From Kordiimonas sp. (GTDB lineage: Bacteria > Pseudomonadota > Alphaproteobacteria > Sphingomonadales > Emcibacteraceae): DNA of 64,000 nucleotides. Position 1 is the first letter of the stretch. Each line of letters opens with the position of its first letter. Positions 55,870-64,000 of the stretch are shown piece by piece. A program made the position numbers and the translations under genes. The stretch lies in assembly GCA_002700365.1 (NCBI GenBank), contig PADB01000012.1:558001-622000 (forward strand), written 5' to 3'. The notes below the pieces were generated by a model. It was not told the DNA's origin and searched no databases. It saw only the letters and a list, made by a program, of their open reading frames with translations.

Positions 55870-56317
55870 TACGACGATACCCTATATTGCGCATTATTCA
55901 TGATGAAATACATGGTTAGGCAATATCATAAATAGGTTAAGAGCCAGTAACAATCAGCAGTGTCAGCATTTTTTACAATCAAAAAAATTTCTTGTTTTAT
56001 ACAACAATATTTATACCAACATATTGATATTTAATGTTTTTTTATAGTTTTGCAGAAAAAGTATTATTCCCGGATACCACGCACTGCTCTTTCCCTGCAT
56101 TGCCCTGTCAGCTTTTTTTACAATTACGCTATTTCTTTTGCTGCCTCACCATGATATACAACACTACATAACAAGTAACCAATTGTTTTAATTATATATT
56201 TTGTGGTTTGGCACGGTGAGTGCATAGTATAGGCCGAAAGCTGTTCCACTAACGTAATTCTCCGGTACAGCCAAGTTGTTAAAGATTTACGATTGCGATT
56301 AACAAAGGAATATGAAA
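55870..56317. other. Intergenic region between the RND gene and the PEP-CTERM gene
   Basis: 448 bases, AT-rich, no gene seen. It carries the sigma-54 promoter for the PEP-CTERM gene and, presumably upstream of it, sites for an activator. The minus-strand promoter of the RND gene must also lie here; none could be read. Confidence 0.75.
56209..56224 (+). promoter_or_regulatory. Sigma-54 promoter of the PEP-CTERM gene
   Basis: TGGCACG-GTGA-GTGCA with GG-N10-GC; the -24 element is perfect and the -12 element has one change (G for T). About 94 bases separate it from the start codon, giving a 5' leader of about 80 bases. The sigma-54 activator PrsR is encoded 6.4 kb to the left. Confidence 0.82.
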
Positions 56318-57115
56318 ATGAAAAAGCTTCTTGCTACTAGCTCTATCGCCCTGGCATTGGGCCTTGCAGCAGCACCAGCCAACGCCTTTATCGTTGACGG
56401 TATCGAAGTAGACGCAGGCGCCACTCTGGCCGTTGCTGATGTTTACGAAGATACAGTTCTGGCTGTTGGTGACACACTGTCCGGTATCGGTCAGGTTGGT
56501 TTCATTAAAAACAAATTCGGTGCCTTCACATGGTTGTCAGGTGACAACGGTCGTGAGCTGACATTTGCGTTCGACGGTTTCATTCTGGAAACAGTTGTTC
56601 CGACAACACAAGGTGCTGATCTGTACTTCTCTGGCGGTCATGCTGAATTTTATTCAGATGCGACACCTGATTTCTCTATCAATCAGGGTCAGGCAGCAAA
56701 CCTTGCCAACGCAACTGACGGTGACCTGTGGTTGGGCGTAACTGCCGCTGCATCTTACGGCACTTGTGGCATTCTGCCTATCGCTGGTACATGTCTGAAC
56801 GGTGACGCCACGGGCATTACACTGATCAGCTCAGTAAACAGCGCAAACCTGGCTGCTGTATCAGGCGGTGACGGTGCAGCATTCTTCGATGCCGTATCTG
56901 GTAGCGCACTGAACAACTTCGACACAGACGGTGTTGGTGGTCTTTATGACTTTGACGCAAGCTTCGACTTTGATGATTTCCCTCCAACAGGCGATTATGA
57001 CCTGTCTGGTTCTGCGGACTTCAAAGCTGCCCCAATTGCTGAGCCAGTAAGCCTGGGTCTGATGGGTGCTGGTCTGGCTGGTCTGGGTCTGCTGGGTCGC
57101 CGCAAGAAAGCCTAA
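56318..57115 (+). CDS. PEP-CTERM sorted extracellular protein
   Basis: 265 residues. A Sec signal (LLATSSIALALGLAAAPANA) is followed by an acidic, Gly/Ala/Asp-rich beta-type body of unknown function with one possible disulphide (YGTCGI and GTCLNG). The C-terminus has the sorting signal: AEP, a hydrophobic stretch (VSLGLMGAGLAGLGLLG) and RRKKA, so AEP stands for PEP. Exosortase cuts there. I chose the second ATG (56318): AAGGA is 8 bases away, against 2 for the ATG at 56312. Codon use is C-rich and uniform, like icd, suggesting very high expression. A sigma-54 promoter lies upstream and a terminator downstream. Confidence 0.93.
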   Translation: MKKLLATSSIALALGLAAAPANAFIVDGIEVDAGATLAVADVYEDTVLAVGDTLSGIGQVGFIKNKFGAFTWLSGDNGRELTFAFDGFILETVVPTTQGADLYFSGGHAEFYSDATPDFSINQGQAANLANATDGDLWLGVTAAASYGTCGILPIAGTCLNGDATGITLISSVNSANLAAVSGGDGAAFFDAVSGSALNNFDTDGVGGLYDFDASFDFDDFPPTGDYDLSGSADFKAAPIAEPVSLGLMGAGLAGLGLLGRRKKA

Positions 57116-57142
57116 CGGCTTTCCACCGATAATCGCAATCAC

Positions 57143-57174
57143 AACCCCCTTCGCAGTATGCGGAGGGGGTTTTT
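57143..57174 (+). terminator. Terminator of the PEP-CTERM gene
   Basis: AACCCCCTTCGCA pairs with TGCGGAGGGGGTT (one wobble) around the loop GTA, then T5. Confidence 0.93.
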
Positions 57175-57277
57175 GCGTGTCCTGCTAATAATAAAAAATG
57201 ATGCGTAAAATACCGCTGATAAAATAACACATAAACCGCTTCCCCCTATTTACGGGCAAGGTTACGATTTTTACTTT

Positions 57278-59329
57278 TTATGGTGCTGTTTTAATCAACC
57301 TTTTCAGGGTTAAGCGTGCTGACCTTGCGGCAAGTGGCTTTCGTGCAGGATATCCTATACGCCCCATGAACAGAATGTCTTCTGGCGGGGCATTGAAAAC
57401 CGGCTGGAAATGCCCCGCTAGCTTCTGCGCCTTCTCTTTTTCAACTTGCGATGATGTAAAATCATCACCACGTGCACCATAAGTCCCAAAACAAAGCGGT
57501 GCCAGATTAGGTTGCATTGCCAAACCGTAACGGCTGGCTTTTAACCAAAAACGGCCTAAGTGACGCCCGGCTTCCAACAATTCCTGTACTGTCATCTCTT
57601 GCGGCTTCACGCCCGCCACTGGCCGGATTGTAAAATGTGCCCCACATCCCAACCCCGGCTTTATATCCATCAACAAACGCGCCAACACAGTCCCACCAAA
57701 AAAACGATTAATCACATGTGTCCGCTTCCAACTCTTCATTGCCCATTTCATGACTTTTATCGTCACTGCATCAAGGCCTAAGTTCGTCACAGGAATTCCC
57801 GATGGACTATCACCAGAAGACCAATCCAAAGTCTTTCTATGAACTTCATATGTTTCAGGAATTTGCAAACGTATATCGGTTGCTTCCGCGCTAATCTGTG
57901 AAATTTTCCACCGTTCACCCAATGGGTCATGCCAAAAAACTTTAAGACTATCGCCCAATGTTTTGCTTAGTTCCGCCTTTATTGCAGACGGTATCGATGT
58001 TGTTTGATAGGCCCGTCGGTCCGTTTTTCGCAATTGAATATAATCGGCTAATGGATCAGGTTCAGGTGTCGCGTCCATCAATTTCACATTCAGGATAAGC
58101 TGATCTGCGCTGTGCTCTACAACAAAATAGCGCATATCGCAGCCTCTCACCCCGGCCGCCAGGCAGATATTTTCCAATAACATCCCTGCAGATAAAATAG
58201 TCGGCTGCCCCTTATTGTACTCATAGACATTTTTGCCTCCACTCAGGGTCACGTGAATTTCTACTTCATCGTGATTTTTAAGCACAAAACGCCACGGCTG
58301 GGAATTATCACCGCTTGGCGTCCAACGCGCCTGCGCCAATACCTGCTCTATCAGCGATGCCGAAACAAGATCTGCTGGGTTCCCGGCCTCCAAACCTTCC
58401 GCCGCCCGGCCAATTCTTTTGGCTAAGCTCTTCCCAATGAGGCATTTCAATCTCTGGATCGGGTTTCTGTTCCCAAAAGGCATAAAGCCCCGCACAAATT
58501 TACCACGGTAAATATCATACTGCTGATAATAAGGGGCCGGCCAAATTTTTCCTCTGCCCAGAAGAACTTTCAACGCCTCTCCCACTAATACCCCTGTGCA
58601 TAGCTCTACCGCAATAATGGTAGATGGTCCCTTTTTTCGGCTCAGGTCCACACGGCGGTCATCCATTAGATAAGGGCGTTGTAACAACCGGGGGGCCAAA
58701 CCAAATAGGAAATTCACGTATTGTTGCAGTTCATCTTTACCATCAATTTGAAAGTACTCTTCAAAGGTCATCTTTCCCGGTAAGAACGTTAAATAAGCTG
58801 TCCCCATACCTAACGGTGCAGCGGTAATTGCCGCAATACCCTTTTCCGCGCAGGCCTTGAAGACCTGTGCCCGAATATCCATAACAAAAAAATCCAGTCC
58901 ATCAACATATAGATCTACATCAGCTAAGAACCCATCTACAGTTTCCGGCTGCACCCCTTCAGGAAAACAGGTGACTTCCGCCTCGGGGTTAATATCCCGG
59001 ACCATTTCAGCCAGAACATCAACCTTTGAACGCCCTAAGGTGGAAACTTTTGCCCCCACCTGACGATTAAAATTCGCGAGATCAAAATCATCCATATCAG
59101 CGATATGAAATTTACAAACGCCTAACCGTGCCAGGGTCATAAGGTGACTTCCACCTACCCCCCCCATACCGGCAATCGCCACTTTCTTTGTCTTGAGCAG
59201 AAGTTGTTCTTCTTCTGTAACCCAACCAATATTCCGTGAAAATGCCGTATTGTAATCAAACGTCGCCGTTAATGACGATTCTGAAAGTTCTTTTGATCTG
59301 GACGTATTGTTCATATTTTCAACAATCAT
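57278..59329 (-). CDS. ThiF/MoeB-type adenylyltransferase fused to a nitroreductase-like domain
   Basis: 683 residues. Residues about 25-290 are an E1-like ThiF domain: AIAGMGGVGGSHLMTLARLG (ATP loop), ADMDDFDLANFNRQ, DGLDFFVMDIR and the late CTGVLVGEALKVLLG. I see no Cys-x2-Cys zinc pairs and no obvious catalytic Cys. Residues about 325-670 are a flavin-dependent nitroreductase fold: RWTPSGDNSQPWRF, the mid-part GCGAHFTIRP and FMGRIGYPARKP. The same fusion occurs in a group that includes mycobacterial Rv1355c, whose reaction is unknown. An ATP-activating step followed by a redox step on one substrate is suggested. It is followed convergently by the PEP-CTERM gene and lies next to prsT2 and the acyltransferase. 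Confidence 0.87.
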   Translation of the reverse strand: MIVENMNNTSRSKELSESSLTATFDYNTAFSRNIGWVTEEEQLLLKTKKVAIAGMGGVGGSHLMTLARLGVCKFHIADMDDFDLANFNRQVGAKVSTLGRSKVDVLAEMVRDINPEAEVTCFPEGVQPETVDGFLADVDLYVDGLDFFVMDIRAQVFKACAEKGIAAITAAPLGMGTAYLTFLPGKMTFEEYFQIDGKDELQQYVNFLFGLAPRLLQRPYLMDDRRVDLSRKKGPSTIIAVELCTGVLVGEALKVLLGRGKIWPAPYYQQYDIYRGKFVRGFMPFGNRNPIQRLKCLIGKSLAKRIGRAAEGLEAGNPADLVSASLIEQVLAQARWTPSGDNSQPWRFVLKNHDEVEIHVTLSGGKNVYEYNKGQPTILSAGMLLENICLAAGVRGCDMRYFVVEHSADQLILNVKLMDATPEPDPLADYIQLRKTDRRAYQTTSIPSAIKAELSKTLGDSLKVFWHDPLGERWKISQISAEATDIRLQIPETYEVHRKTLDWSSGDSPSGIPVTNLGLDAVTIKVMKWAMKSWKRTHVINRFFGGTVLARLLMDIKPGLGCGAHFTIRPVAGVKPQEMTVQELLEAGRHLGRFWLKASRYGLAMQPNLAPLCFGTYGARGDDFTSSQVEKEKAQKLAGHFQPVFNAPPEDILFMGRIGYPARKPLAARSARLTLKRLIKTAP

Positions 59330-59373
59330 CTCTATTTTGGCCCTGGCCTATAAGTCCACTTAATAAAGAAGAC

Positions 59374-59402
59374 AAAAAATAGGCTGGAAGAAATTCCAGC
59401 CC
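59374..59402 (-). terminator. Terminator of the prsT2 gene
   Basis: Minus strand: GGGCTGGAA pairs perfectly with TTCCAGCC around the loop TTTC, then TATTTTTT. It stands 42 bases after the prsT2 stop and before the ThiF gene, which thus has its own transcript or depends on read-through. Confidence 0.88.
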
Positions 59403-59443
59403 ATTGTAACGACAATTTATTGCCACTTCCTAAAGCAATTAAT

Positions 59444-62263
59444 TTATTTTTCTAATTCATCCAGAAGCTGTTGCGCAGAGGCACTTTCCTGCCCCTGTTT
59501 CAGTAACGCTGCCTTCCGTAACATTTCACGCCCCGTCACCTCATCACCATTGGCTAATAACGCCTTCGCATGGTTGAACAAGATCCGGGCATCGGGTTCT
59601 ATGCTGGCCTCCAGTGCTGTTGTTGAAAGGCGCACGGCTTCTTCGACTTTACCCGCGCCCAAAGCCGCGGCCGCAGCCGTATCAAGTGCCACGGCATTCG
59701 TCGGGGCCTTCTTCGCTAACTTCCGCGCGTTCTCCCAGGCTTCTGCCGTCTCGCCCAATTGTGTCTGTAGCCCCGTCAAATTATTGAGGACGGTAATATT
59801 TTCAGGCTGCGCCTGCAGCAGGGCTGCATATAGATCACGGGCTTTCGTATAGTCTTCATCTTGCAAATAGACCGCGCCCAACGTCAATCCTGTCAAAAAG
59901 TCTTGTGGGTGTGAAGCCCGCCAGCTTTCCAATTCTGACACGACTTCTTTCGTGTCGCCTTGGCGCATTTCTGAAACAGCAAGCTTTCTAAGGACACGGA
60001 CATCTTCTTGTGCGACAAAAATTGCCCGGTAGCTATCCGCCGCCATACTGTAATCCTGTTTGTTAAAGGCGATATCCGCATATACCTCATCAATATACCA
60101 GACGGATACATTTTTACGCTCCACCTGTTCCAGTATAGCCAATGCTTTACCTTCTTCCCCAGTCAGTGCGTAAGCCCGACTAAGCATTAATTGTGCGTTG
60201 ACGTTCGCTGGCTCTAGCCTCAAACCGCGACGAATATTGTTAACGACACGCCCCCAATCACGTAACGCCTCATACGCCTCAGCGAGATAAAAATGCGACA
60301 TCGATCTATCAGGGGCCAATTCCGTAAGGCGGGTAAAAGAATTCACCGCATTTGCCACCTGTCCGGCGTTCAATTCCGCAAGGCCTACTATTTCATATCC
60401 TGCAGGGTTAACAGGTGCCATTTCAATAACCTTGCGCCCAAGCGGCAAAGCCCGTGCATATTCATCATGTGCCACATAATGGCGCGCCAATAAATAATTT
60501 GCCGCCATGACATCGGGATTGTTTGCCAAACAACGCTCTAATATACTGGTTAAATTGTCCTCCCGCCCTTGCTGTTGTTCAAGTCGGTACAGTTCCAGAT
60601 AAGAACGGATATCTTGCGGGAAATGCTCTATGACATTTTCCAGTAATGATCTTACTTCATCCCACTTCTCATCCGCAGCGGCATATGTCATCAAATAACG
60701 GGAGGCATCGGGATGGCCTGGTGCAATTTGCAATGCTTCATTGAATTTTTCAATTGCAGCAGCCTGTTCTTTCTTGGCCGCCAACGCGACACCTTCCATC
60801 AAAACAGGTTCCGGCTTATCCGCAAAAGATTGCTGAATCTCTTGTGCAAGAACAATCCCTTCATCCAGCATATTTGATCGAATATAACTTTCCAGTAAAA
60901 CCAGTTGCTTTACATATGAAGTGGGGTCCATCCGCACAGCTTCTTGCAACGTATCAATACCTGCCGCCTTATCCCCCATTTCATATTGAGTCCGCCCTAA
61001 TTGCGCGACGACCATGGCGTTATCAGGTGCGGAAAGTCTGGTTTTTTCAAGAAAATCTCGGCCCTTATTCAAATCACCTTTTTGCAATGCCGTCTGTGCA
61101 ATTAAGGAAAGTAGCTCAGGGTCTGTCTCATTATCACGCAGTACAGATTCCAAACCGGAAAGGGCCTGATCGATCTGCCCCAAACGAATTTGGACTTTGG
61201 CGTATAATTTACGCCCTGCAACATCACCAGGATACGCCGCAACATATTTCGTAAGATAACTATAGGCCTGTTCATATTCGCCCAGGGCATAGGCCGCAGC
61301 CCCGCCTAACAAGGCGGAACCCCATTGTGTATCACGTTCATTAAAGGCAATATCCGCGTGATTACGCGCCGTTTCAAAATCCTGCTGATGATAATTCACT
61401 GCCGCTTTAATATGATTAGCAATGGGATTTCTTTCGCTAACCGATAACACCATATCGATATGTTTCTCAGCCAAATCATATTTTTTATTCTGTGACTGAA
61501 CCCAAGCCAAATATGACCGATAAAACAAACTTCCGGGCCTTTTATCCACCAACGCCTGAAAAGCGGCTTCAGCCTCATCCAGATTACCCAATTCCCGATT
61601 TAATTCACCGCGAAGTTTTAAAACTTTTTCATGGCTTTCAAAGCCTTCACTGGCACGGGCAAGGTATGACTTTGCCTCATCAATGTGTTGACGACGTAAA
61701 TTGACATATCCCATACCGACAAGCGCGTGTACAGAACGAGGGGCCTGCGCCAATACCTCCTGGTATAAATTTTCCGCCGTGATGACATCTCCCACCCCCA
61801 GGGCCGCCTCACCTTTCAATGCCTTAAGTGTTAACTGAACCGAAAGTGGCAACTCTGCATCAACCACAACATTTTCTTGAACCTTTTCAAATTCGCGCTG
61901 CAGTAACCAGGCTTCTGCCAGAAGCGGTAAAATCTTGGAATCTTCAACGCCATTTGTACGGGCATAATCCAATTCTTTTTCCGCCGATTTTCCATCCCCC
62001 ACCGCAACATATAGTTCCCCTAACAAATAACGTGCCGTAGTGTTGTCAGGGCTTTGACGTAAGACGTTCTTTAATTCAATGACAGCAGCACCCAGATTTC
62101 CTGCTATCTTAAATTCTACAGCACGATCAATACGTTGTTCTGTTGTAAAGTCTGTTTTGCCCTCACACCCCCCAAGAGCCAACAACGTGACCAAGGCAGT
62201 TGTCGTCACCAGCTTTTTAAACACTTTAGCCCGACCGCCTATATTCTTTAGTTCATTACCCAT
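59444..62263 (-). CDS. prsT: PEP-CTERM-system TPR lipoprotein PrsT, second copy
   Basis: 939 residues. A signal (VFKKLVTTTALVTLLALGGC) ends in the lipobox LALGGC, so this paralogue should be a lipoprotein. Then TPR repeats run to the end, opening with GNLGAAVIELKNVLRQSPDN and LGELYVAVGDGKSAEKELDY. It is homologous over its length to the protein at 45596-48421, which has no lipobox. The two could work in different compartments: one free in the periplasm, one lipid-anchored. It starts 137 bases after the acyltransferase, past a strong terminator, and ends at its own. Confidence 0.93.
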   Translation of the reverse strand: MGNELKNIGGRAKVFKKLVTTTALVTLLALGGCEGKTDFTTEQRIDRAVEFKIAGNLGAAVIELKNVLRQSPDNTTARYLLGELYVAVGDGKSAEKELDYARTNGVEDSKILPLLAEAWLLQREFEKVQENVVVDAELPLSVQLTLKALKGEAALGVGDVITAENLYQEVLAQAPRSVHALVGMGYVNLRRQHIDEAKSYLARASEGFESHEKVLKLRGELNRELGNLDEAEAAFQALVDKRPGSLFYRSYLAWVQSQNKKYDLAEKHIDMVLSVSERNPIANHIKAAVNYHQQDFETARNHADIAFNERDTQWGSALLGGAAAYALGEYEQAYSYLTKYVAAYPGDVAGRKLYAKVQIRLGQIDQALSGLESVLRDNETDPELLSLIAQTALQKGDLNKGRDFLEKTRLSAPDNAMVVAQLGRTQYEMGDKAAGIDTLQEAVRMDPTSYVKQLVLLESYIRSNMLDEGIVLAQEIQQSFADKPEPVLMEGVALAAKKEQAAAIEKFNEALQIAPGHPDASRYLMTYAAADEKWDEVRSLLENVIEHFPQDIRSYLELYRLEQQQGREDNLTSILERCLANNPDVMAANYLLARHYVAHDEYARALPLGRKVIEMAPVNPAGYEIVGLAELNAGQVANAVNSFTRLTELAPDRSMSHFYLAEAYEALRDWGRVVNNIRRGLRLEPANVNAQLMLSRAYALTGEEGKALAILEQVERKNVSVWYIDEVYADIAFNKQDYSMAADSYRAIFVAQEDVRVLRKLAVSEMRQGDTKEVVSELESWRASHPQDFLTGLTLGAVYLQDEDYTKARDLYAALLQAQPENITVLNNLTGLQTQLGETAEAWENARKLAKKAPTNAVALDTAAAAALGAGKVEEAVRLSTTALEASIEPDARILFNHAKALLANGDEVTGREMLRKAALLKQGQESASAQQLLDELEK

Positions 62264-62297
62264 TCTTACCGCGCCCCTGCCTTCGCTAAAAAATTAT

Positions 62298-62336
62298 AAA
62301 AAAACCGCTAACATTCCCATCACGAAATCTTAGCGG
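62298..62336 (-). terminator. Terminator of the acyltransferase gene
   Basis: Minus strand: CCGCTAAGATTTC pairs with GGAATGTTAGCGG (one G:G mismatch, one wobble) around the loop GTGATG, then seven T. It lies 65 bases after the stop of the acyltransferase. Confidence 0.9.
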
Positions 62337-62400
62337 CACAAAATAATCAAAAATCACGGTTGGAATGCAACATGAAACACGTCGCCTCCCCCCTTTTACT

Positions 62401-63243
62401 TTAACCTACATGCGCCACAGCTGATGGCTCAGCCTGAAATGCCTCACCACCCCATAGCTGCCCGCATTCCGTGACCACTTCCCAGACATCCCGCTGCTCT
62501 TCATGCATGCGCGCCAGCAATGTATCAACATCACTGTAAAATGCCCGGCGGCGACCATGGAAATTCAAAATCGGACCAACGGGTGTGAGATGTATTCCCA
62601 TACGGCGCAGCAAACGCTCCAGAGCCGGCTCCATCAAAACTGCCAGATGCGTCATATTATGTTCAACACCTACCCGCAGTGCCGCTGTCATTAAACCTAA
62701 TGTAATGTGCGGAATAATCCGACGTTCATCGATTTTATTGTGTACATCAGTATAGGCAGGAATATGTGTATCCCCCTGACGCATCCGGAACTGTTTAGAT
62801 ATTGAAAAACGCGAAATTTCTGCTGTTGTTGCTTTCGGCAATTCTTTTTCATCCAAAAGCTGCACATCAGGAGAGACAATCCGTGCAGGAATAGTCTGCC
62901 CATTAACCGCGCCCTCTGGATCCGGCAAAATAACGCGCACCGTTCCCGCCACGAGACCCGATGGTTTATGGATCAAGAGGCTGGAAACTGAATGGGTATC
63001 AAAATGATCCCGTTCCATTCCATCAGGAAAGGCGTCTTTGTCTTCAAAACCCGTTTCCAGGCAATAAACCTGATAACGTAACCGAAAACATTCTTCCAAT
63101 CGTTGTGGAGTATCCGCAGGCAGAATTTGAAACAATTTATTATAATATTCCACTAACTTTTCGCCTTCATAATCTGACGCAGACTTTTGGGGCGTGTTAG
63201 TCTCTATATTTCCTGTATTGTGCTTATGATCAGCAACAGCCAT
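62401..63243 (-). CDS. PEP-CTERM/exosortase-associated acyltransferase (N-acyl amino acid synthase superfamily)
   Basis: 280 residues, GNAT-like fold related to FeeM and LuxI-type synthases. The pattern LEECFRLRYQVYCLETGFED with Arg-Tyr/Val-Tyr-Cys-x2-Glu, ERDHFDTHSVSSLLIHKPSG, VAGTVRVILPD and TAEISRFSISKQFRMR is the signature of the group TIGR03694. Members linked to exosortase clusters have been reported to make long-chain N-acyl amino acids from acyl-ACP and an amino acid. Substrate here is unknown. The ATG at 63243 has GGAG 6 bases upstream, better than the TTG at 63255. It is divergent from the partial gene at the right edge. Confidence 0.9.
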   Translation of the reverse strand: MAVADHKHNTGNIETNTPQKSASDYEGEKLVEYYNKLFQILPADTPQRLEECFRLRYQVYCLETGFEDKDAFPDGMERDHFDTHSVSSLLIHKPSGLVAGTVRVILPDPEGAVNGQTIPARIVSPDVQLLDEKELPKATTAEISRFSISKQFRMRQGDTHIPAYTDVHNKIDERRIIPHITLGLMTAALRVGVEHNMTHLAVLMEPALERLLRRMGIHLTPVGPILNFHGRRRAFYSDVDTLLARMHEEQRDVWEVVTECGQLWGGEAFQAEPSAVAHVG

Positions 63244-63612
63244 TTGGTTCTCCAACTATAAACCATACTCGGTTCTTAAGGGCTATTGCATGAGGTTAAA
63301 GATGAAAGGTTTATCTATCCTTAATTTAAGTTCCCCTTTATTGGTTTTCTTTCTGTTCTTAATAAGGCACTCAGAAAAAACATCTTGAAGCTTGAGCGTT
63401 AAAGTATATCGGAATGATGGTAGAGCAACCAGTCTCAATTCTTTTTTTTATAATTCTGTAAACGGATTTTAACTTTTTGTCCAATAAGCTGTTATAACTA
63501 TTAAGCTCTTATTCTCGTTTAAAGATTAATTACAATTTTTGATGTATACGTCCACACGGACATTAACCATAATAGACAAAATATTTTGCAACCAACGCCA
63601 CAGAATCACCTG
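63244..63612. other. Divergent intergenic region left of the right-edge gene
   Basis: 369 AT-rich bases between the acyltransferase and the partial gene. A small hairpin (GTCC-ACAC-GGAC, about 63552-63563) is visible. No sigma-54 site or CtrA box was found. Confidence 0.7.
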
Positions 63613-64000
63613 ATGCATATTTACACTGTGACCACAGAACGGTTGTTAAAAATCAATATATGCGCTTGCATTTTAATGCTGGCTGTAAGTTTTTGTGCTG
63701 TCTACACGCCAACTGCATACGCGGCTGTCCTCGCCCCTCTGGATCAACAACCTTCACGTGAAAGATTGGTCGAATCTGCCTTCAAAGCGGCGCCTCAAAC
63801 AACAGACAAATTAAACATGCAAGGTGGACGCGGGTTAAGCTATATAGACGCCGATATAAGTCAGGCGGGCGGCTCTCTCAGCAGTTATTCACAGCAACAA
63901 AAACGGCTGAGTTCCAATTTTGGGGCAGATCAATATCAGGACCATCTTCTGGATAGTATTTATCATGATACCCTATCCCCTAATAATACAAAGGCCGCCA
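63613..64000 (+). CDS. Secreted protein of unknown function, 3' end beyond the window
   Basis: An open frame from the ATG at 63613 to the right edge, about 129 codons visible. A hydrophobic signal runs from about residue 14 to 36 (CACILMLAVSFCAVYTPTAY, with AYA before Ala-Val). After it the protein is polar, Gln/Ser/Asp-rich (LDQQPSRERLVESAF, SYIDADISQAGGSLSSYSQQ). No ribosome site stands out. It diverges from the acyltransferase, at the side where the exosortase or other exported proteins might lie. Not recognised. Confidence 0.65.
   Translation, partial: MHIYTVTTERLLKINICACILMLAVSFCAVYTPTAYAAVLAPLDQQPSRERLVESAFKAAPQTTDKLNMQGGRGLSYIDADISQAGGSLSSYSQQQKRLSSNFGADQYQDHLLDSIYHDTLSPNNTKAA

Noticed and set aside
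60754-61254. Plus-strand open frame of 166 codons
   Set aside because: Antisense to the PrsT lipoprotein, whose repeats are continuous through this region; the plus-strand product is Pro/His-rich without domain features.
36146-63243. Horizontally acquired island
   Set aside because: Base composition and codon use look like the flagellar and housekeeping part; only the PEP-CTERM gene differs, and in the direction of high expression like icd.
1-64000. CRISPR arrays, tRNA or rRNA genes, insertion sequences, attachment sites
   Set aside because: No regularly spaced repeats, cloverleaf or rRNA-like segments, transposase frames or terminal inverted repeats were found; intergenic gaps are short and carry promoters or terminators.

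Overview
The window reads as chromosomal DNA of a flagellated alphaproteobacterium. Lineage markers are FliX, FlhX, the alphaproteobacterial CckA hybrid kinase, a DUF6468 protein beside FliM, a single-cysteine DksA and a perfect CtrA-type box (TTAA-N7-TTAA). GC content looks close to half. The order cannot be fixed from these data; Emcibacter-, Kordiimonas- or Rhodospirillales-like groups are candidates only. No rRNA, tRNA, CRISPR array, prophage or insertion sequence was seen.

Layout. 1-11.4 kb is housekeeping: pssA (cut by the left edge) and psd for phosphatidylethanolamine, an Atm1-type ABC exporter, a small unknown gene, a LysM protein, a LOG-family enzyme, icd, alaS and recA. 11.5-36 kb is flagellar. 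A minus-strand operon flgB-flgC-fliE-fliQ-fliR-flhB ends in cckA. It faces flhX-fliO-fliP across a CtrA box. Next come a motor/switch block (fliL, fliM, DUF6468, motE, a CheZ-like gene, two MotB-like genes and a large periplasmic TPR protein), the rod/ring genes flgF-flgG-flgA-flgH, dksA, fliX, flgI-flgJ-flgN and one flagellin. Sigma-54 promoters (GG-N10-GC) precede flgF, flgI and flagellin, as expected of a FliX/FlbD-type hierarchy.

36-64 kb is the envelope and exopolysaccharide half of a PEP-CTERM/exosortase locus. It has five glycosyltransferases (two of them recognisable exosortase-associated families), a secreted C-type-lectin-like protein, a membrane coiled-coil protein of MotA/ZorA-like topology, prsT-prsR-prsK, an EpsB-like initiating sugar transferase, an RND exporter interrupted at a G10 tract, a PEP-CTERM protein with its own sigma-54 promoter, a ThiF-nitroreductase fusion, a second PrsT that is a lipoprotein, and an exosortase-associated acyltransferase of the N-acyl amino acid synthase superfamily. 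The exosortase itself is not in the window and may lie to the right.

How it fits together. PrsK/PrsR (kinase and sigma-54 activator) probably drive the PEP-CTERM gene. The glycosyltransferases build the polysaccharide matrix, and the PrsT proteins and exosortase act at the envelope. The least described parts are the acyltransferase / PrsT lipoprotein / ThiF-nitroreductase set, which may make and modify a lipid-amino-acid product, the homopolymer-interrupted RND exporter, and the MotB-like pair in which one partner lacks the proton-carrying aspartate.
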